Shown here piece by piece: positions 37,370 to 47,504 of a stretch of 64,000 nucleotides of DNA. Position 1 is the first letter of the stretch; every line of letters starts with the position of its first letter. Origin of the DNA: Alphaproteobacteria bacterium (GTDB lineage: Bacteria > Pseudomonadota > Alphaproteobacteria > Micavibrionales > Micavibrionaceae); assembly GCA_028289285.1 (NCBI GenBank), contig JANQRF010000002.1, forward strand, positions 744,001 through 808,000, given 5' to 3'. A model generated the notes under the pieces. The model worked only from the letters and a program-made list of their open reading frames with translations. It did not search any database and was not told where the DNA came from. The position numbers and the translations under genes were made by a program.

Positions 37370-38128
37370 TTAGCATAACTTTTCGCGGCTGGCCGGAGAC
37401 GGCGTAGCGGGAGCAGGGTTTAAAGTCATCTCTTTTTTGGCACCAGAACGAACGGTTTTGCCCGTGCCCGCATAAAGCTGTTTGGACGCTTCGATCATAT
37501 GTAAGCCCCCCATGGCCGGACAAATTTTTCGGCCGATCTTCTCAAACCCCCCGGCTGCGCGGAGCAAAAAATCCCGCCGGAAAGGCGGTACGAACAATGC
37601 ACGTGTTGTCCGCTCATGCACGAAGAGATGATCGCGTAAAAACTGTTCCAGTTGGGAGGCTGAATAGGGTGTGCCCTGCCCGAATGGCGACCAGTCCGCC
37701 CGCGCCCATAATCCCATCCGGTTCGGCACAATCACAAGCAAGCGCCCGTTACTTTTTAAAACACGCCAGATTTCTTCAAAGGCCGGTGTGATATCGGGCA
37801 TAAATTCGAGTGCATGGATCAGGATCATCCGGTCAAGCGAATTGGTTTCCAGAGGCAAGTCCCCTTCGGCGCACAAAGCCGCTTTATTCGGCCCTTCGGC
37901 CGGCCAGAAATGTGCGCCCTGCCCGGCCGGCATCAATGCATGCACTTGCGCACCTGCCTCCATATAAGTGCGTAAATACGGCGCGGCATAACCAAAGCCT
38001 GCAAGGTTGAGATTTTTTTGATCTTCCGGCGGCCAAAGCTCTTCAATACGCGCACGTAAAATACGCCGGAGCACACGCCCGGCATTGGAGTTGTAAAAAA
38101 TCTTCAGATCATAAGCGGATGGGATCAT
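37370..38128 (-). CDS. Class I SAM-dependent methyltransferase
   Basis: A 252-residue protein with a methyltransferase type 11-like fold. The SAM region is altered (LAGFGYAAPYLRTYMEAGAQVHALMP replaces the usual GxGxG), but the later DRMILIHALEFMPDITPAFEEIWRVLKSNGRLLVIVPNR segment is typical. The substrate is unknown. It is the last gene of the minus-strand run parvulin-mutT-methyltransferase with 6 bp to mutT, and its stop is 2 bp from the convergent metA stop. Confidence 0.82.
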   Translation of the reverse strand: MIPSAYDLKIFYNSNAGRVLRRILRARIEELWPPEDQKNLNLAGFGYAAPYLRTYMEAGAQVHALMPAGQGAHFWPAEGPNKAALCAEGDLPLETNSLDRMILIHALEFMPDITPAFEEIWRVLKSNGRLLVIVPNRMGLWARADWSPFGQGTPYSASQLEQFLRDHLFVHERTTRALFVPPFRRDFLLRAAGGFEKIGRKICPAMGGLHMIEASKQLYAGTGKTVRSGAKKEMTLNPAPATPSPASREKLC

Positions 38129-38134
38129 ACCCCA

Positions 38135-38584
38135 TTATATCCGGTCAATGATCTGGGAAATCAAGGGAATATCCGCAGGCGGCATCGGCAGGTCATACAA
38201 ATCATTCGGTTTCACCCATTTAATCGCTTGCCCTTCGCGCGGCACCGGATCGCCGTTCCACATCCGGCAGGTATAAACAGGCATCAACAGGTGAAATGTC
38301 TCATAAGCATGTGAAGCAAAGGCTATGGGGCTTAAACAGCTTTCGCGTAAATCCAGCCCAAGCTCTTCTTCTAACTCCCGGCACAGCGCAAATTCAGGGC
38401 TTTCACCTGGCTGAACCTTACCGCCGGGGAACTCCCACAGGCCTGCCATGGTTTTGCCTTCCGGGCGCTGCGCCATAAGAATACGTCCATCCGTATCTAT
38501 CAGGACACCCGCGCTGACCAGAATAATTTTAAGCCCTGAAGGCGCCGTTTGGCGCGGTATTTTCAGGGCTTGTTCGCAAGACAT
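38135..38584 (-). CDS. mutT: Nudix hydrolase, MutT-type 8-oxo-dGTP diphosphatase
   Basis: A 149-residue Nudix protein. The Nudix box GGKVQPGESPEFALCRELEEELGL fits G-x5-E-x7-REUxEExGU, and the start ILVSAGVLIDTDGRILMAQRPEGK plus GLWEFPGG are typical of MutT, which removes 8-oxo-dGTP. Gene order secA, parvulin, mutT is the usual alphaproteobacterial one except that argJ, often found between them, is absent. Three bases separate it from the parvulin stop. Confidence 0.92.
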   Translation of the reverse strand: MSCEQALKIPRQTAPSGLKIILVSAGVLIDTDGRILMAQRPEGKTMAGLWEFPGGKVQPGESPEFALCRELEEELGLDLRESCLSPIAFASHAYETFHLLMPVYTCRMWNGDPVPREGQAIKWVKPNDLYDLPMPPADIPLISQIIDRI

Positions 38585-38587
38585 TTT

Positions 38588-39724
38588 TTATTGAGCCGGT
38601 GCAGGCGCTGTTTCACCGGCAGATGGTTCGGCCTGGGGTGCAGGTGCAGGTGCAGATACAGGTGCTTGGCCCGGAACATTGCCGTTCACGTCAAAAACTT
38701 CGATCGTCGCACCTTCACGCAATTCCTGAATATAATCATTTAAAGCCTCACGCTGTAATTCAGCCATCAGAATATTTTGCATCTCCTGCATTGTTGGCTT
38801 GGGACGTACACGAACATCTTCGACCTTAACAACATGCCACCCAAACTGGGTTTTGACCGGCATATCTAAAAAGGCGCCTTTGCTGCCTGCAAAAGCAGCT
38901 TCTGAAAATTCAGGCACCATTTCATTTTGGGCAAACCAGCCAAGATCCCCGCCGCGTTCCCCGGTCGGGCCTTTTGAGTGTTCTTTAGCAAGTTCAGCAA
39001 AATCGGCCCCACCTTTCAGATCTTCAATCAGCTTCTTGGCTTCTTCTTCCGTTTCAACAAGAATATGGCGTGCCTGGCGCTCTTCGACATCCGGCACGTC
39101 TTTTACTCTTTCATCGTAAAGCGCTTTGAGTTTTTCTTCAGTGATGACACTTGCCATTTTTTGCTGAATGAAAAGTGTGCGCTTGATTTGTTGCTTTGAG
39201 TTTTCTAACTGCGCTTTAAATATATCTGTTTCTTCCAGATTGGCTTTGTCAGCCTCGCCCTGAACAAGCTTTGCATTCACAACCTGCTCGAGCGCAATCG
39301 GATAAACCTGCTGCGGCGGCAGTTGCTGCATTTGCGGTGGCATTTGTTGAATAAAGCTAAAGACTTCCAGGCGTGTTATCTCCATGTTACCGACTTTAGC
39401 AACAACAGGGTTACCGGGTTGAACCTGATCCGGTGAAAATGCCGGTACACCTAACGGATTAGGGAGCTCAGGTTGGGGTTGGGGCTGCTGCGCAACTGCA
39501 GTTTCTTGTGCAGGTGCGGGCTGTGTATTTTCTCCGGCAGCTGTTTGGGTTTGCGCCGCATTTACAGCCGGTGCAGCTGCAACCTCTTCATTTCCAGCCG
39601 GTGCCATGTGATTTGTATAATAGTAATATCCGCCTGCCACGATCACCGCGAAGAGGATCATCACAAAACCGGCCATCAGGCCGCCTTTTTTCCCTTGTGG
39701 GTCCTGCACTTTATCCTCAGACAT
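38588..39724 (-). CDS. Peptidylprolyl isomerase, parvulin type, membrane anchored
   Basis: A 378-residue periplasmic folding factor. An N-terminal membrane anchor (about residues 14-34) is followed by an Ala/Pro/Gln-rich linker, a SurA/PrsA-like helical region (about 110-210), a PpiC parvulin domain (about 215-310: RQARHILVETEEEAKKLIEDL, GGDLGWFAQNEMVPEFSEAAF, TQFGWHVVKVED) and an Ala/Pro-rich tail. The frame is open upstream to 39850, but the ATG at 39724 with AGGGG before it begins a normal cytoplasmic start. It is divergent from secA, so a chaperone for exported proteins lies beside the export motor. Confidence 0.9.
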   Translation of the reverse strand: MSEDKVQDPQGKKGGLMAGFVMILFAVIVAGGYYYYTNHMAPAGNEEVAAAPAVNAAQTQTAAGENTQPAPAQETAVAQQPQPQPELPNPLGVPAFSPDQVQPGNPVVAKVGNMEITRLEVFSFIQQMPPQMQQLPPQQVYPIALEQVVNAKLVQGEADKANLEETDIFKAQLENSKQQIKRTLFIQQKMASVITEEKLKALYDERVKDVPDVEERQARHILVETEEEAKKLIEDLKGGADFAELAKEHSKGPTGERGGDLGWFAQNEMVPEFSEAAFAGSKGAFLDMPVKTQFGWHVVKVEDVRVRPKPTMQEMQNILMAELQREALNDYIQELREGATIEVFDVNGNVPGQAPVSAPAPAPQAEPSAGETAPAPAQ

Positions 39725-39892
39725 TTTTTCCCCTATCTGCTGGTCGTAAATGTTGAATCTGCAAGAGACTCTGCACATTTCCCTGCGCGATGGCAAGCCC
39801 CGCCGTAAGCCCTGCTTTAAGCCCTCTTGCGGCAGGGCCATTTGTCCCATATATGAAAGGGCTGAAAAAGAATAAATAAGGAAATATGTATA

Positions 39893-42640
39893 GTGCTAGG
39901 CCTTGCCCAGAAACTCTTAGGTTCCTCCAATGACCGCCAGCTGAAAAAGCTTTCCCGTCACATTGATCCGATCAATGCGCTGGAGGAAAGCTATGCGGCG
40001 ATGGATGATACCGCCTTGCGTGCGCAGACGGACGTACTGCGTGAAAAGCTTGCAGGCGGCGCGGACGAAGACGATATCCTGCACGAAGCTTTTGCCGTTG
40101 TCCGTGAAGCCGGAAAACGTGCCCTTGGCCTCAGGGCATTTGATGTACAGCTGATTGGTGGAATTGCACTCCATAACGGGATCATTGCTGAAATGCGCAC
40201 CGGGGAAGGAAAAACGCTTGTTGCCACCTTGCCTGCCTATCTGAATGCGCTATCCGGCAAAGGCGTGCATGTCGTGACCGTGAATGATTACCTCGCCCAG
40301 CGGGACTCGCAATGGATGGGCAAAATCTATGAATTCCTTGGTCTCACCGTTGGATGTATCACGGCCAATCTACAAGAAGATGAGCGCCGCGATGCATATG
40401 CCGCAGATATCACCTATGGTACAAACAATGAATTCGGCTTTGATTACCTGCGCGACAACATGAAATTTTCATTGGACCGCATGGTCCAGCGGCCTTTTAA
40501 TTTTGCCATCGTCGATGAAGTGGACTCCATCCTGATTGATGAGGCCCGGACGCCGCTTATTATCTCCGGCCCGTCTGAAGGATCTGTCGATCTGTATGAA
40601 CAGGTCAACAAAATTATCCCGGAACTGAGTACGGATGATTACGACCTTGAAGAAAAGACGCGCACGGTTTCTTTCAATGATGAAGGCAATGAACATGTCG
40701 AAGCGCTTCTGAATAAACACGGGCTGATTACCGAAGGCAATCTGTACGATCCGCAAAACATTGCCCTCGTTCACCATGTAAACCAGGCCCTGCGCGCGCA
40801 CAAGCTTTTCGCCCGCGATACCGATTACATCGTCAAAGACGGGCGCGTGATTATCATTGATGAATTTACAGGCCGGATGATGGAAGGACGGCGCTATTCC
40901 GAAGGTCTGCACCAGGCCCTTGAAGCCAAGGAAGGCGTCGAAATTCAAAATGAAAACCAGACGCTCGCCTCCATTACCTTCCAGAATTATTTCCGCATGT
41001 ATCCGAAACTCGCAGGCATGACGGGTACGGCTATGACCGAAGCCACCGAATTCGCGCAGATTTATAATCTCGGCGTTCTGGATATTCCAACCAATGTGCC
41101 CGTCGCGCGCATTGATCATGATGACAAAATTTATAAATCCATCGAGGATAAATACGGCGCGATTACAAAACTGATTACCGAATGCAATGAAGCAGGCCAG
41201 CCTGTTTTGGTAGGCACGGTTTCCATTGAAAAATCGGAACTACTCTCTGATGCGCTCAAAAAGAACAAAATCAAACATAACGTTCTAAATGCCCGCTTTC
41301 ATGAACAGGAAGCCCAGATCATTGCACAAGCCGGGCGCCCCGGAGCGGTGACCATCGCGACCAATATGGCAGGCCGCGGGACAGACATCCAGCTCGGTGG
41401 GAATTTAGAGATGCGCCTTGCGCAGGAAATCGAAGAAGACTGGGCAGACGATAAAAAGAAAAAAGAAGAAGAGAAAATCCGGGCCGAAGTTGCCAAAGAC
41501 AAAGAAACCGTCATCGAGGCCGGTGGACTTTTTGTCATTGGAACGGAACGGCATGAATCCCGCCGGATTGATAACCAGCTGCGCGGTCGCTCGGGCCGTC
41601 AGGGAGATCCCGGCGATTCCATTTTCTTCCTGTCGGTGGAAGACGACCTTATGCGGATCTTTGCCGCCGATAAAATGGAAGGACTGCTCAAAAGCCAGAT
41701 CGGCCTCAAAGAAGGCGAAGCGCTCACACATCCATGGCTATCCAAAGCGCTTGAACGCGCGCAGGCCCGCGTTGAACAACAGAACTTTGAAATCCGGAAA
41801 AATCTGTTGAAGTTCGATAATGTCATGAACGATCAGCGCACGGTGATTTACGACCAGCGCAAGGAAGTCATGTCTTCGGGCGATGATATAGATGAGCTTG
41901 TCACTGAAATGCGCCATGATGTGATTATTGATCTCGTTGAGCGCTGCATCCCGATGGGCTCTTATGCCGAGCAATGGGATACGGACACGCTGACCAGTGA
42001 ATGTTTGCGTATTTTAGCGCTCGATCTGCCGATTGCCGACTGGGCCAAGGAAGAAGGTATTGGCGAAGCTGAAATGGAAGAGCGCATCATCGACGCCTCT
42101 GACAAAAAAATGAAAGAGAAAATTGCCGCTGCGGGGGAAACAACTTTCCGCGACATGCAAAAAGCGTTTGTCCTCCAGCTTCTCGACCAGCACTGGAAAG
42201 AGCATTTGCTTGGCCTCGATCATTTACGCCAAGGGATTAACCTGCGCGCCTTCGGTCAGCGCGACCCGCTCAATGAATATAAAACTGAAGCCTTCGCAGC
42301 CTTTGAACAGATGCTTGGCAATTTACGTGAAAGCGTGACCCAAACCTTAAGCCTTGTTGAAGTGCAGGTTGATCCGCGCATTGTCGAAGCGCTTAAACAA
42401 CAGGCAAGCGCACAATTCGCATACCAGAATGAAGGGCGTCAGGACCCGGCGCTTATGGGTACGGGCGAATTCCAGGATAAACAAAAAAAGAAACGTCCCG
42501 CGCCTGGACCAGTCATTGCGCCAATCCGTAACGAATTTGATCCGAACGATCCGGCGACCTGGACCAAGACCCCCCGTAACGCCCCCTGCCCCTGCGGCTC
42601 CGGGAAGAAATACAAATATTGCCACGGGAAGGTGACATGA
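39893..42640 (+). CDS. secA: Protein translocase subunit SecA
   Basis: A 915-residue ATPase that drives preproteins through Sec[20 protein letters not shown] (Walker A, about residue 102), [35 protein letters not shown] and [14 protein letters not shown] (helicase-type motifs) are present, and the C-terminal zinc motif is [15 protein letters not shown]. The start is GTG at 39893, giving [14 protein letters not shown] as expected for SecA, with AAGGA upstream. The 3' end is followed by a palindromic repeat rather than a standard terminator. Confidence 0.98.
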   Translation: MLGLAQKLLGSSNDRQLKKLSRHIDPINALEESYAAMDDTALRAQTDVLREKLAGGADEDDILHEAFAVVREAGKRALGLRAFDVQLIGGIALHNGIIAEMRTGEGKTLVATLPAYLNALSGKGVHVVTVNDYLAQRDSQWMGKIYEFLGLTVGCITANLQEDERRDAYAADITYGTNNEFGFDYLRDNMKFSLDRMVQRPFNFAIVDEVDSILIDEARTPLIISGPSEGSVDLYEQVNKIIPELSTDDYDLEEKTRTVSFNDEGNEHVEALLNKHGLITEGNLYDPQNIALVHHVNQALRAHKLFARDTDYIVKDGRVIIIDEFTGRMMEGRRYSEGLHQALEAKEGVEIQNENQTLASITFQNYFRMYPKLAGMTGTAMTEATEFAQIYNLGVLDIPTNVPVARIDHDDKIYKSIEDKYGAITKLITECNEAGQPVLVGTVSIEKSELLSDALKKNKIKHNVLNARFHEQEAQIIAQAGRPGAVTIATNMAGRGTDIQLGGNLEMRLAQEIEEDWADDKKKKEEEKIRAEVAKDKETVIEAGGLFVIGTERHESRRIDNQLRGRSGRQGDPGDSIFFLSVEDDLMRIFAADKMEGLLKSQIGLKEGEALTHPWLSKALERAQARVEQQNFEIRKNLLKFDNVMNDQRTVIYDQRKEVMSSGDDIDELVTEMRHDVIIDLVERCIPMGSYAEQWDTDTLTSECLRILALDLPIADWAKEEGIGEAEMEERIIDASDKKMKEKIAAAGETTFRDMQKAFVLQLLDQHWKEHLLGLDHLRQGINLRAFGQRDPLNEYKTEAFAAFEQMLGNLRESVTQTLSLVEVQVDPRIVEALKQQASAQFAYQNEGRQDPALMGTGEFQDKQKKKRPAPGPVIAPIRNEFDPNDPATWTKTPRNAPCPCGSGKKYKYCHGKVT

Positions 42641-42660
42641 TTTTTATCATGTAAAAATCA

Positions 42661-42750
42661 TGTCATCCCGACCGGAGGGCGTTAGCCCGAAGTGGAAGGA
42701 TCTGAAAGCGTTGAAAATTGTAAGATCCCTCGACTTCGCTCGGGATGACA
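42661..42750. repeat. Dispersed palindromic repeat, copy 1
   Basis: A 90-bp element with terminal inverted repeats TGTCATCCCGA and TCGGGATGACA; inside lie GGAAGGATCT and AGATCCCTCG, which also face each other. A small internal hairpin GGGCGTTAGCCC is present in the left half. It shares its arms with the element at 61783-61855. It occupies almost the whole space between the convergent secA and corC-like genes, so its hairpin may act as a bidirectional terminator. Confidence 0.85.
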
Positions 42751-42752
42751 GA

Positions 42753-44021
42753 CTATTCTTTGAGATCAGGCGCTGTCACCCGCACCAGCGTAATTTGGTT
42801 TCTTTGCTTCTTCACAATATCAAAGCGGAAATCGTAAAAGGTAAATGTCTGGCCAGGCTCAGGAAGAACCTTGGCTTCATGGATAATGAGACCGGCGAGT
42901 GTTGAATAGTCCTCATCATCGGGCAGATCCCATTCAAATTCCCGGTTCAAATCGCGGATCGTGACATCTCCATCAACAAGAAAACTTCCATTGGCCTGAC
43001 GGCGCACACCAGACACGCTGACATCATGTTCATCGTCAATTTCTCCGACAATTTCCTCGAGGATGTCTTCCAGCGTGACAATCCCCATGAACGCCCCATA
43101 TTCGTCCACCACCACGGCGAAATGTTCGCGCCGCGCCCGGAAGGCCTGAAGCTGCTCATAGAGCGCTGTGCTTTCAGGAATAAACCACGGCTCAGCCGCC
43201 AGCTCTTCAATCTCCATATGTGCATGCACGCCTGCATTGGCCCGCAGTTCCCGCAGGAGCGCTTTCACATGCAGCACGCCAATGATGTTATCTTTTTCAT
43301 CTTTAAAGACCGGCATACGCGTATAGGGACTTTGAAGTGCATCATCGATAATTTTTTCGACCGGGTCATTCGCATCAATCATGATCACGTTTTTGCGGTG
43401 GGTCATAATCTCCTCGACCTCCACATCAGCCAGGTCAAGAATGGAACGAAGCATCGCACGCTGATCCTGCACTTCCTGCGCTTCACCTTCATGCAGATCA
43501 ATCACCCCGCGCAAGACTTCTGTGTGTGATCCCGCAGAGACTTTGGACACATCTGCGCCCAGGAATTTTAGAATATTACGGACCAACCAGGTAATGGATG
43601 TTGCAAAGGGCGCAAAAATCCAGACAAACACCTGAATGATCGGCGAAATAAAGACCGACATTTTATCGGCATGATGCAGCGCGTAGGTTTTCGGTAAAAC
43701 TTCTGCAAAGATGAGAACCAGAAGCGTCATCCCCAGCGTGGCATAAACAACCCCTGCCTCGCCGAAAATTTTGATCAGCACGCTGGTGGCCAATGCGGAG
43801 GCTAAAATATTCACGAGGTTGTTTCCGAGAAGCAGCGCACCGATCAAGCGGTCTTTATGCTCGCGCATCTTGTTAACCCGCTTTGCGCCTTTGCTGCCTT
43901 CTTTCTCCCAGCCATGCAGACGCGCTTTTGACGCTGCCGTCATCGCTGTTTCAGAGCCAGAGAAAAACCCTGATAAGCAAATCAAAACAAAAATCGCACC
44001 GACTGAAACCCAAAAATCCAT
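42753..44021 (-). CDS. CNNM/CBS-domain protein of the HlyC/CorC family
   Basis: A 422-residue membrane protein: a CNNM (DUF21) domain with three or four helices (about residues 1-150), a pair of CBS domains (about 200-325, for example MTHRKNVIMIDAND and FAVVVDEYGAFMGIVTLEDILEEIVGEI) and a C-terminal CorC_HlyC domain (VDGDVTIRDLNREFEWDLPDDEDYSTLAGLI). Relatives transport or sense Mg/Co ions; haemolysin naming is historical. It starts directly at the aroB stop (TAAATG), so it is co-transcribed with aroK-aroB, the usual alphaproteobacterial order. Confidence 0.92.
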   Translation of the reverse strand: MDFWVSVGAIFVLICLSGFFSGSETAMTAASKARLHGWEKEGSKGAKRVNKMREHKDRLIGALLLGNNLVNILASALATSVLIKIFGEAGVVYATLGMTLLVLIFAEVLPKTYALHHADKMSVFISPIIQVFVWIFAPFATSITWLVRNILKFLGADVSKVSAGSHTEVLRGVIDLHEGEAQEVQDQRAMLRSILDLADVEVEEIMTHRKNVIMIDANDPVEKIIDDALQSPYTRMPVFKDEKDNIIGVLHVKALLRELRANAGVHAHMEIEELAAEPWFIPESTALYEQLQAFRARREHFAVVVDEYGAFMGIVTLEDILEEIVGEIDDEHDVSVSGVRRQANGSFLVDGDVTIRDLNREFEWDLPDDEDYSTLAGLIIHEAKVLPEPGQTFTFYDFRFDIVKKQRNQITLVRVTAPDLKE

Positions 44022-45122
44022 TTACACCGCCTTTAAAACCTCAATAACATCCTCTTGTTGAACATCACTGCTGACAAAAGCCTGGCCGATGCCTTTTGTT
44101 AAAATAAATTTGAGCACGCCACGGTCCATCTTCTTATCGCCCAGCATCAAATCATAAAGTCTTTCTACATCTTCTTCTATCTGCGGATCAAAATCAGAAA
44201 GACTTATTTTTAATCCACACTCTTGAAGATGCGCCCGGACACGGCTTAAATCTTCTTCTGAACACAGCCCCATTTTGGAAGATAAAGCAAAGGCACAAAT
44301 CAGTCCGATCGAAACAGCCTCTCCATGTAAAAGCCGCCCGTCATACCCTGCCGCAGCTTCCAATGCATGCGCAAATGTATGGCCGAGATTAAGAAGAGCC
44401 CGCTTACCGGCCTCACGCTCATCGGCCGCCACGATAACCGCTTTGGCCTTGCAACTTGTTTCAATAGCGTCCGTCAACGCTTTTGGTTCCAACGCCAAAA
44501 CATCTTTCCCGTATGTCTCAAGCCATTCAAAAAATTCAGGCCGGTCAATCAGCCCGTATTTCACAATTTCCGCATAGCCGGCTTTCAGCTCACGTTCAGG
44601 AAGCGTTTTTAGAGTCTCTACATCACACAAAACGGCTTTGGGCTGGTAAAAGCTCCCGACAAGGTTTTTACCTTGCGGTGTGTTAATTCCTGTTTTGCCG
44701 CCAACAGAACTATCGACCTGCGCTAATAAAGTTGTCGGCACCTGCACATAGTCAATCCCGCGCAGAATAATACTGGCGGCAAAGCCACCAAGATCCCCAA
44801 TAACACCACCACCAACCGCAATAAGAACAGAGCCGCGGTCCACGCGGTTAGTCATCATCCATTCTAAAACGATCTCAAGCTGCTTTTGGCTCTTGGCCTG
44901 CTCGCCGCCATCGACGACCAGCTTCTGGACGCGTTCAGCATGCGGTTCCAGTGCGCAGTGAACTTCTTCCGCAAAGCTGCGGACATTGATATCAGCCAGG
45001 ATATAGACCTGCCGCCCTGCAAAATCAATCGGGATAAGCTCTGCTGCCTGGCTCAAAAGCCCGCTGCCAATATGAATGGGATAGGACCGGTCGCCTAAAT
45101 CAACCGTAAGAGTCTGTGTCAT
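44022..45122 (-). CDS. aroB: 3-dehydroquinate synthase
   Basis: A 366-residue NAD- and zinc-dependent enzyme of the shikimate pathway, converting DAHP to 3-dehydroquinate. AVGGGVIGDLGGFAASIILRG (NAD and substrate site), VPTTLLAQVDSSVGGKTGIN, and the zinc ligands in NLGHTFAHALE and LLHGEAVSIG are visible. aroK is 3 bp upstream and the CNNM gene follows with no gap. Confidence 0.97.
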   Translation of the reverse strand: MTQTLTVDLGDRSYPIHIGSGLLSQAAELIPIDFAGRQVYILADINVRSFAEEVHCALEPHAERVQKLVVDGGEQAKSQKQLEIVLEWMMTNRVDRGSVLIAVGGGVIGDLGGFAASIILRGIDYVQVPTTLLAQVDSSVGGKTGINTPQGKNLVGSFYQPKAVLCDVETLKTLPERELKAGYAEIVKYGLIDRPEFFEWLETYGKDVLALEPKALTDAIETSCKAKAVIVAADEREAGKRALLNLGHTFAHALEAAAGYDGRLLHGEAVSIGLICAFALSSKMGLCSEEDLSRVRAHLQECGLKISLSDFDPQIEEDVERLYDLMLGDKKMDRGVLKFILTKGIGQAFVSSDVQQEDVIEVLKAV

Positions 45123-45125
45123 AGG

Positions 45126-45665
45126 TTAGAGTTTAAGATGTTCGTAGAGTTTTAAAAGCACTTTTTGTGCAACCTCATCCGGAGAATTCCTGTCAGCAAG
45201 TACTTTAATATGCGCCCGGGCATACATATCCATGCGTTTGTTCAAAAGTGCGCTATAACTTTCCCAGTTTTTTGCCAGAGGCCTTCCGCTGTCTTTAATA
45301 CGCTCAAAAACTGTTTGCGCATCTTCACATATCCAAACACATATGGCCTGCGCCTTAATCAGGTCATGCGTGCGCTCATGAGCAAAAGCACCGCCCCCCG
45401 TTGATAAAACGTAAGTATCCGTACGTCCGAGAGTTTGTGCAATCACGTCAAACTCAAGATCACGAAAATACGGCTCTCCATCCTGGTTGATAATATCGGG
45501 AAGGTTTTTGTGTGCTTTTTGTTCAATCAACATATCCGCTTCCACAAACAGTAAATCCAGCTTTTCTGCCAAAATTTTACCAACTGTAGACTTGCCGACC
45601 CCCATCATCCCGACAAGCGCGAGGCTTTGATTGTTTTCGATGAGATAATTTCGAACGGCGTCCAT
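45126..45665 (-). CDS. aroK: Shikimate kinase
   Basis: A 179-residue kinase from the chosen start. The P-loop is GMMGVGKSTVGK, the shikimate-binding region follows with FVEADMLIEQ and FRDLEFDVI, and STGGGAF carries the conserved GGG; the lid has DSGRPLA. The frame extends to 45767, with a further ATG at 45704; the ATG at 45665 with AGAAG before it gives a length and N-terminus usual for the family, but 45704 cannot be excluded. It is coupled to aroB. Confidence 0.93.
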   Translation of the reverse strand: MDAVRNYLIENNQSLALVGMMGVGKSTVGKILAEKLDLLFVEADMLIEQKAHKNLPDIINQDGEPYFRDLEFDVIAQTLGRTDTYVLSTGGGAFAHERTHDLIKAQAICVWICEDAQTVFERIKDSGRPLAKNWESYSALLNKRMDMYARAHIKVLADRNSPDEVAQKVLLKLYEHLKL

Positions 45666-45810
45666 AAAATCTTCTGATAAAGCTGTAGAAGTCAATTTAC
45701 ACATCCTTACTCTGAGCGCTTTAATGACATAAATATTTTTTAAGAGCAATTGAAAACTCTTATGCACCCGCGTAAGGTCGAAGTCGTTTTATATAAAGCA
45801 GGAGACATAT

Positions 45811-47502
45811 ATGCGCCTTTGGCTTTTAACAGGCTTGAGCTTTTGTATCTTGTGCGCGCCCGCAAGCGCGCAGGAAGATGCAAACCTGTTTGATATGCTT
45901 TTGGATGAGATTACCGAAAGCACGCTTGAAGAGCTGACACGCCTTCCCGAAACAGTGGAAGTGGAAAAAGTGGAAACGCAGCAAGACGTTCCAGCTGTGA
46001 CATTGCCGCTTGAAGCTTTGGCCCCCTATGAATCCGCCGGAAGCTATACGACCATTATCGGCGGCTCGCTTGGCAAAGCTGTCTGGAAAGACCATGAGCG
46101 CGAAGACATCACAGAAAAGCTCAAAACACTCCCGGCAACGCACAGCCTGCCGGGCCTTGCACAGTTTCAAAAACGCCTGCTTCTGACACAGGCAGATATA
46201 GGCGATTTGGACGGCCCAAAAGAGATTGAGGCCGGGCAGGATCTTTTCACCTTGCGGCTTGAGAAATTAATCGACCATGGCTGGTATGATGAAGCCTATA
46301 AGCTGTACACAGATACGGTTCAAAACCCGCCTCATGCGCAGCTTGCAAAAATCGGCATTCTGTTGATTCTTTATAATGGCGATCTGCCGACCGCCTGCCT
46401 GGAAGAAAAAGTCATCGGCGCCGATTACACACACACCATGTTTTTCAGAAAGCTGGACGCAGTCTGCGGGCTGGAGCTTGGCACCTCTGACAATAAAACA
46501 CTGCTTCAGGACAATGAAACCATCCTTAATATCTACGAAGAAGACACGTTCATGATACCCGCGCTGGATACGCAGCGCCTGTCAGATTTAACACCGCTGG
46601 AGCGCGGGCTGGTCTTTTCCAAGGGCCGTATTCAATATAATGACAACTTATTTTCAGAAGAGATTATCCGCGATATCCCGCCACATCTGCTGATGCTCTA
46701 TGTGCGCGATGACCGCCTGCCGGACAGCCTGAAAACGTCTTTCTTACGTGAAGCGTTGATTCGTGGGCTTTTAACAGGCCCGCAATTTAGAAAACGCGAT
46801 GAAACCTATAAGGATATCCAGGCCCTTCAGGACCCCGAAGAAAGAGCCGAAAAGCTGGCAACATACTTATCCACAGAATCATCCTTGCCTGTTTTGGCTG
46901 CTTTTGCCCCTCTTCTGCAGGCAATGACCCCGGATCAAACCACGCAGGATGTCACACTCAAGTATGCAGCTGCGATGCTCTACGCCCATAAAGCCCTGCC
47001 GGAGACCTGGCAGTCCCATATAAAGACATATGCCCTGACCAATCCAAAAAATTATGTATATTTTCAAATCGTTAGTGCAATTGCGGAAAATGGCTCTTTT
47101 TTAGAAAAAAACAAAGTTTTGCCCTTTGAGCTTACAGAAGCGGATTTACCGCAGAATATGGCTCAACTCCTTGCAATTCTTGAAAGTCTGGGTGCAAAAA
47201 AAGGGCTTGACGAGAAAGTCTTAATGGTTTATGAAAAACAATCGGACTTGACAGAGCCTTCCGATTATGGAATGCAAACAGATAGTCTGGAAAATGACAT
47301 AAAGACTGCGGCGCAAGAAGAACGCACTGGACTTACAGTTCTGAACGTTTTAAAAGCGCTGGATGGCGATAAAACCAACACGCCGCCATCTCTCATTCGC
47401 GTAGCGCTAAGCAGTTTACAAAATGTGGGGTACATCGATGATGCCCGGGGGATCGCCCAAAAGACGATCGTGGACATCATCACAAACGATAAAGGAGAAT
47501 AA
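45811..47502 (+). CDS. Large periplasmic protein of unknown function
   Basis: A 563-residue protein with a clear signal peptide (cleavage probably after SAQ near residue 21). The mature protein is largely helical and acidic, with segments such as LEKLIDHGWYDEAYKLYTDTV and LAKIGILLILYNGDLPTACLEE suggesting a solenoid of helical repeats, and two isolated Cys. I recognise no named domain. AGGAGA precedes the ATG. It is divergent from aroK and ends 2 bp before xerD, whose ribosome binding site lies in its last codons, so the two are co-transcribed. Confidence 0.75.
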   Translation: MRLWLLTGLSFCILCAPASAQEDANLFDMLLDEITESTLEELTRLPETVEVEKVETQQDVPAVTLPLEALAPYESAGSYTTIIGGSLGKAVWKDHEREDITEKLKTLPATHSLPGLAQFQKRLLLTQADIGDLDGPKEIEAGQDLFTLRLEKLIDHGWYDEAYKLYTDTVQNPPHAQLAKIGILLILYNGDLPTACLEEKVIGADYTHTMFFRKLDAVCGLELGTSDNKTLLQDNETILNIYEEDTFMIPALDTQRLSDLTPLERGLVFSKGRIQYNDNLFSEEIIRDIPPHLLMLYVRDDRLPDSLKTSFLREALIRGLLTGPQFRKRDETYKDIQALQDPEERAEKLATYLSTESSLPVLAAFAPLLQAMTPDQTTQDVTLKYAAAMLYAHKALPETWQSHIKTYALTNPKNYVYFQIVSAIAENGSFLEKNKVLPFELTEADLPQNMAQLLAILESLGAKKGLDEKVLMVYEKQSDLTEPSDYGMQTDSLENDIKTAAQEERTGLTVLNVLKALDGDKTNTPPSLIRVALSSLQNVGYIDDARGIAQKTIVDIITNDKGE

Positions 47503-47504
47503 AA

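Noticed and set aside
39725..39850. N-terminal extension of the parvulin gene
   Set aside because: Its Arg-rich sequence precedes a normal cytoplasmic start; ATG at 39724 has AGGGG upstream.
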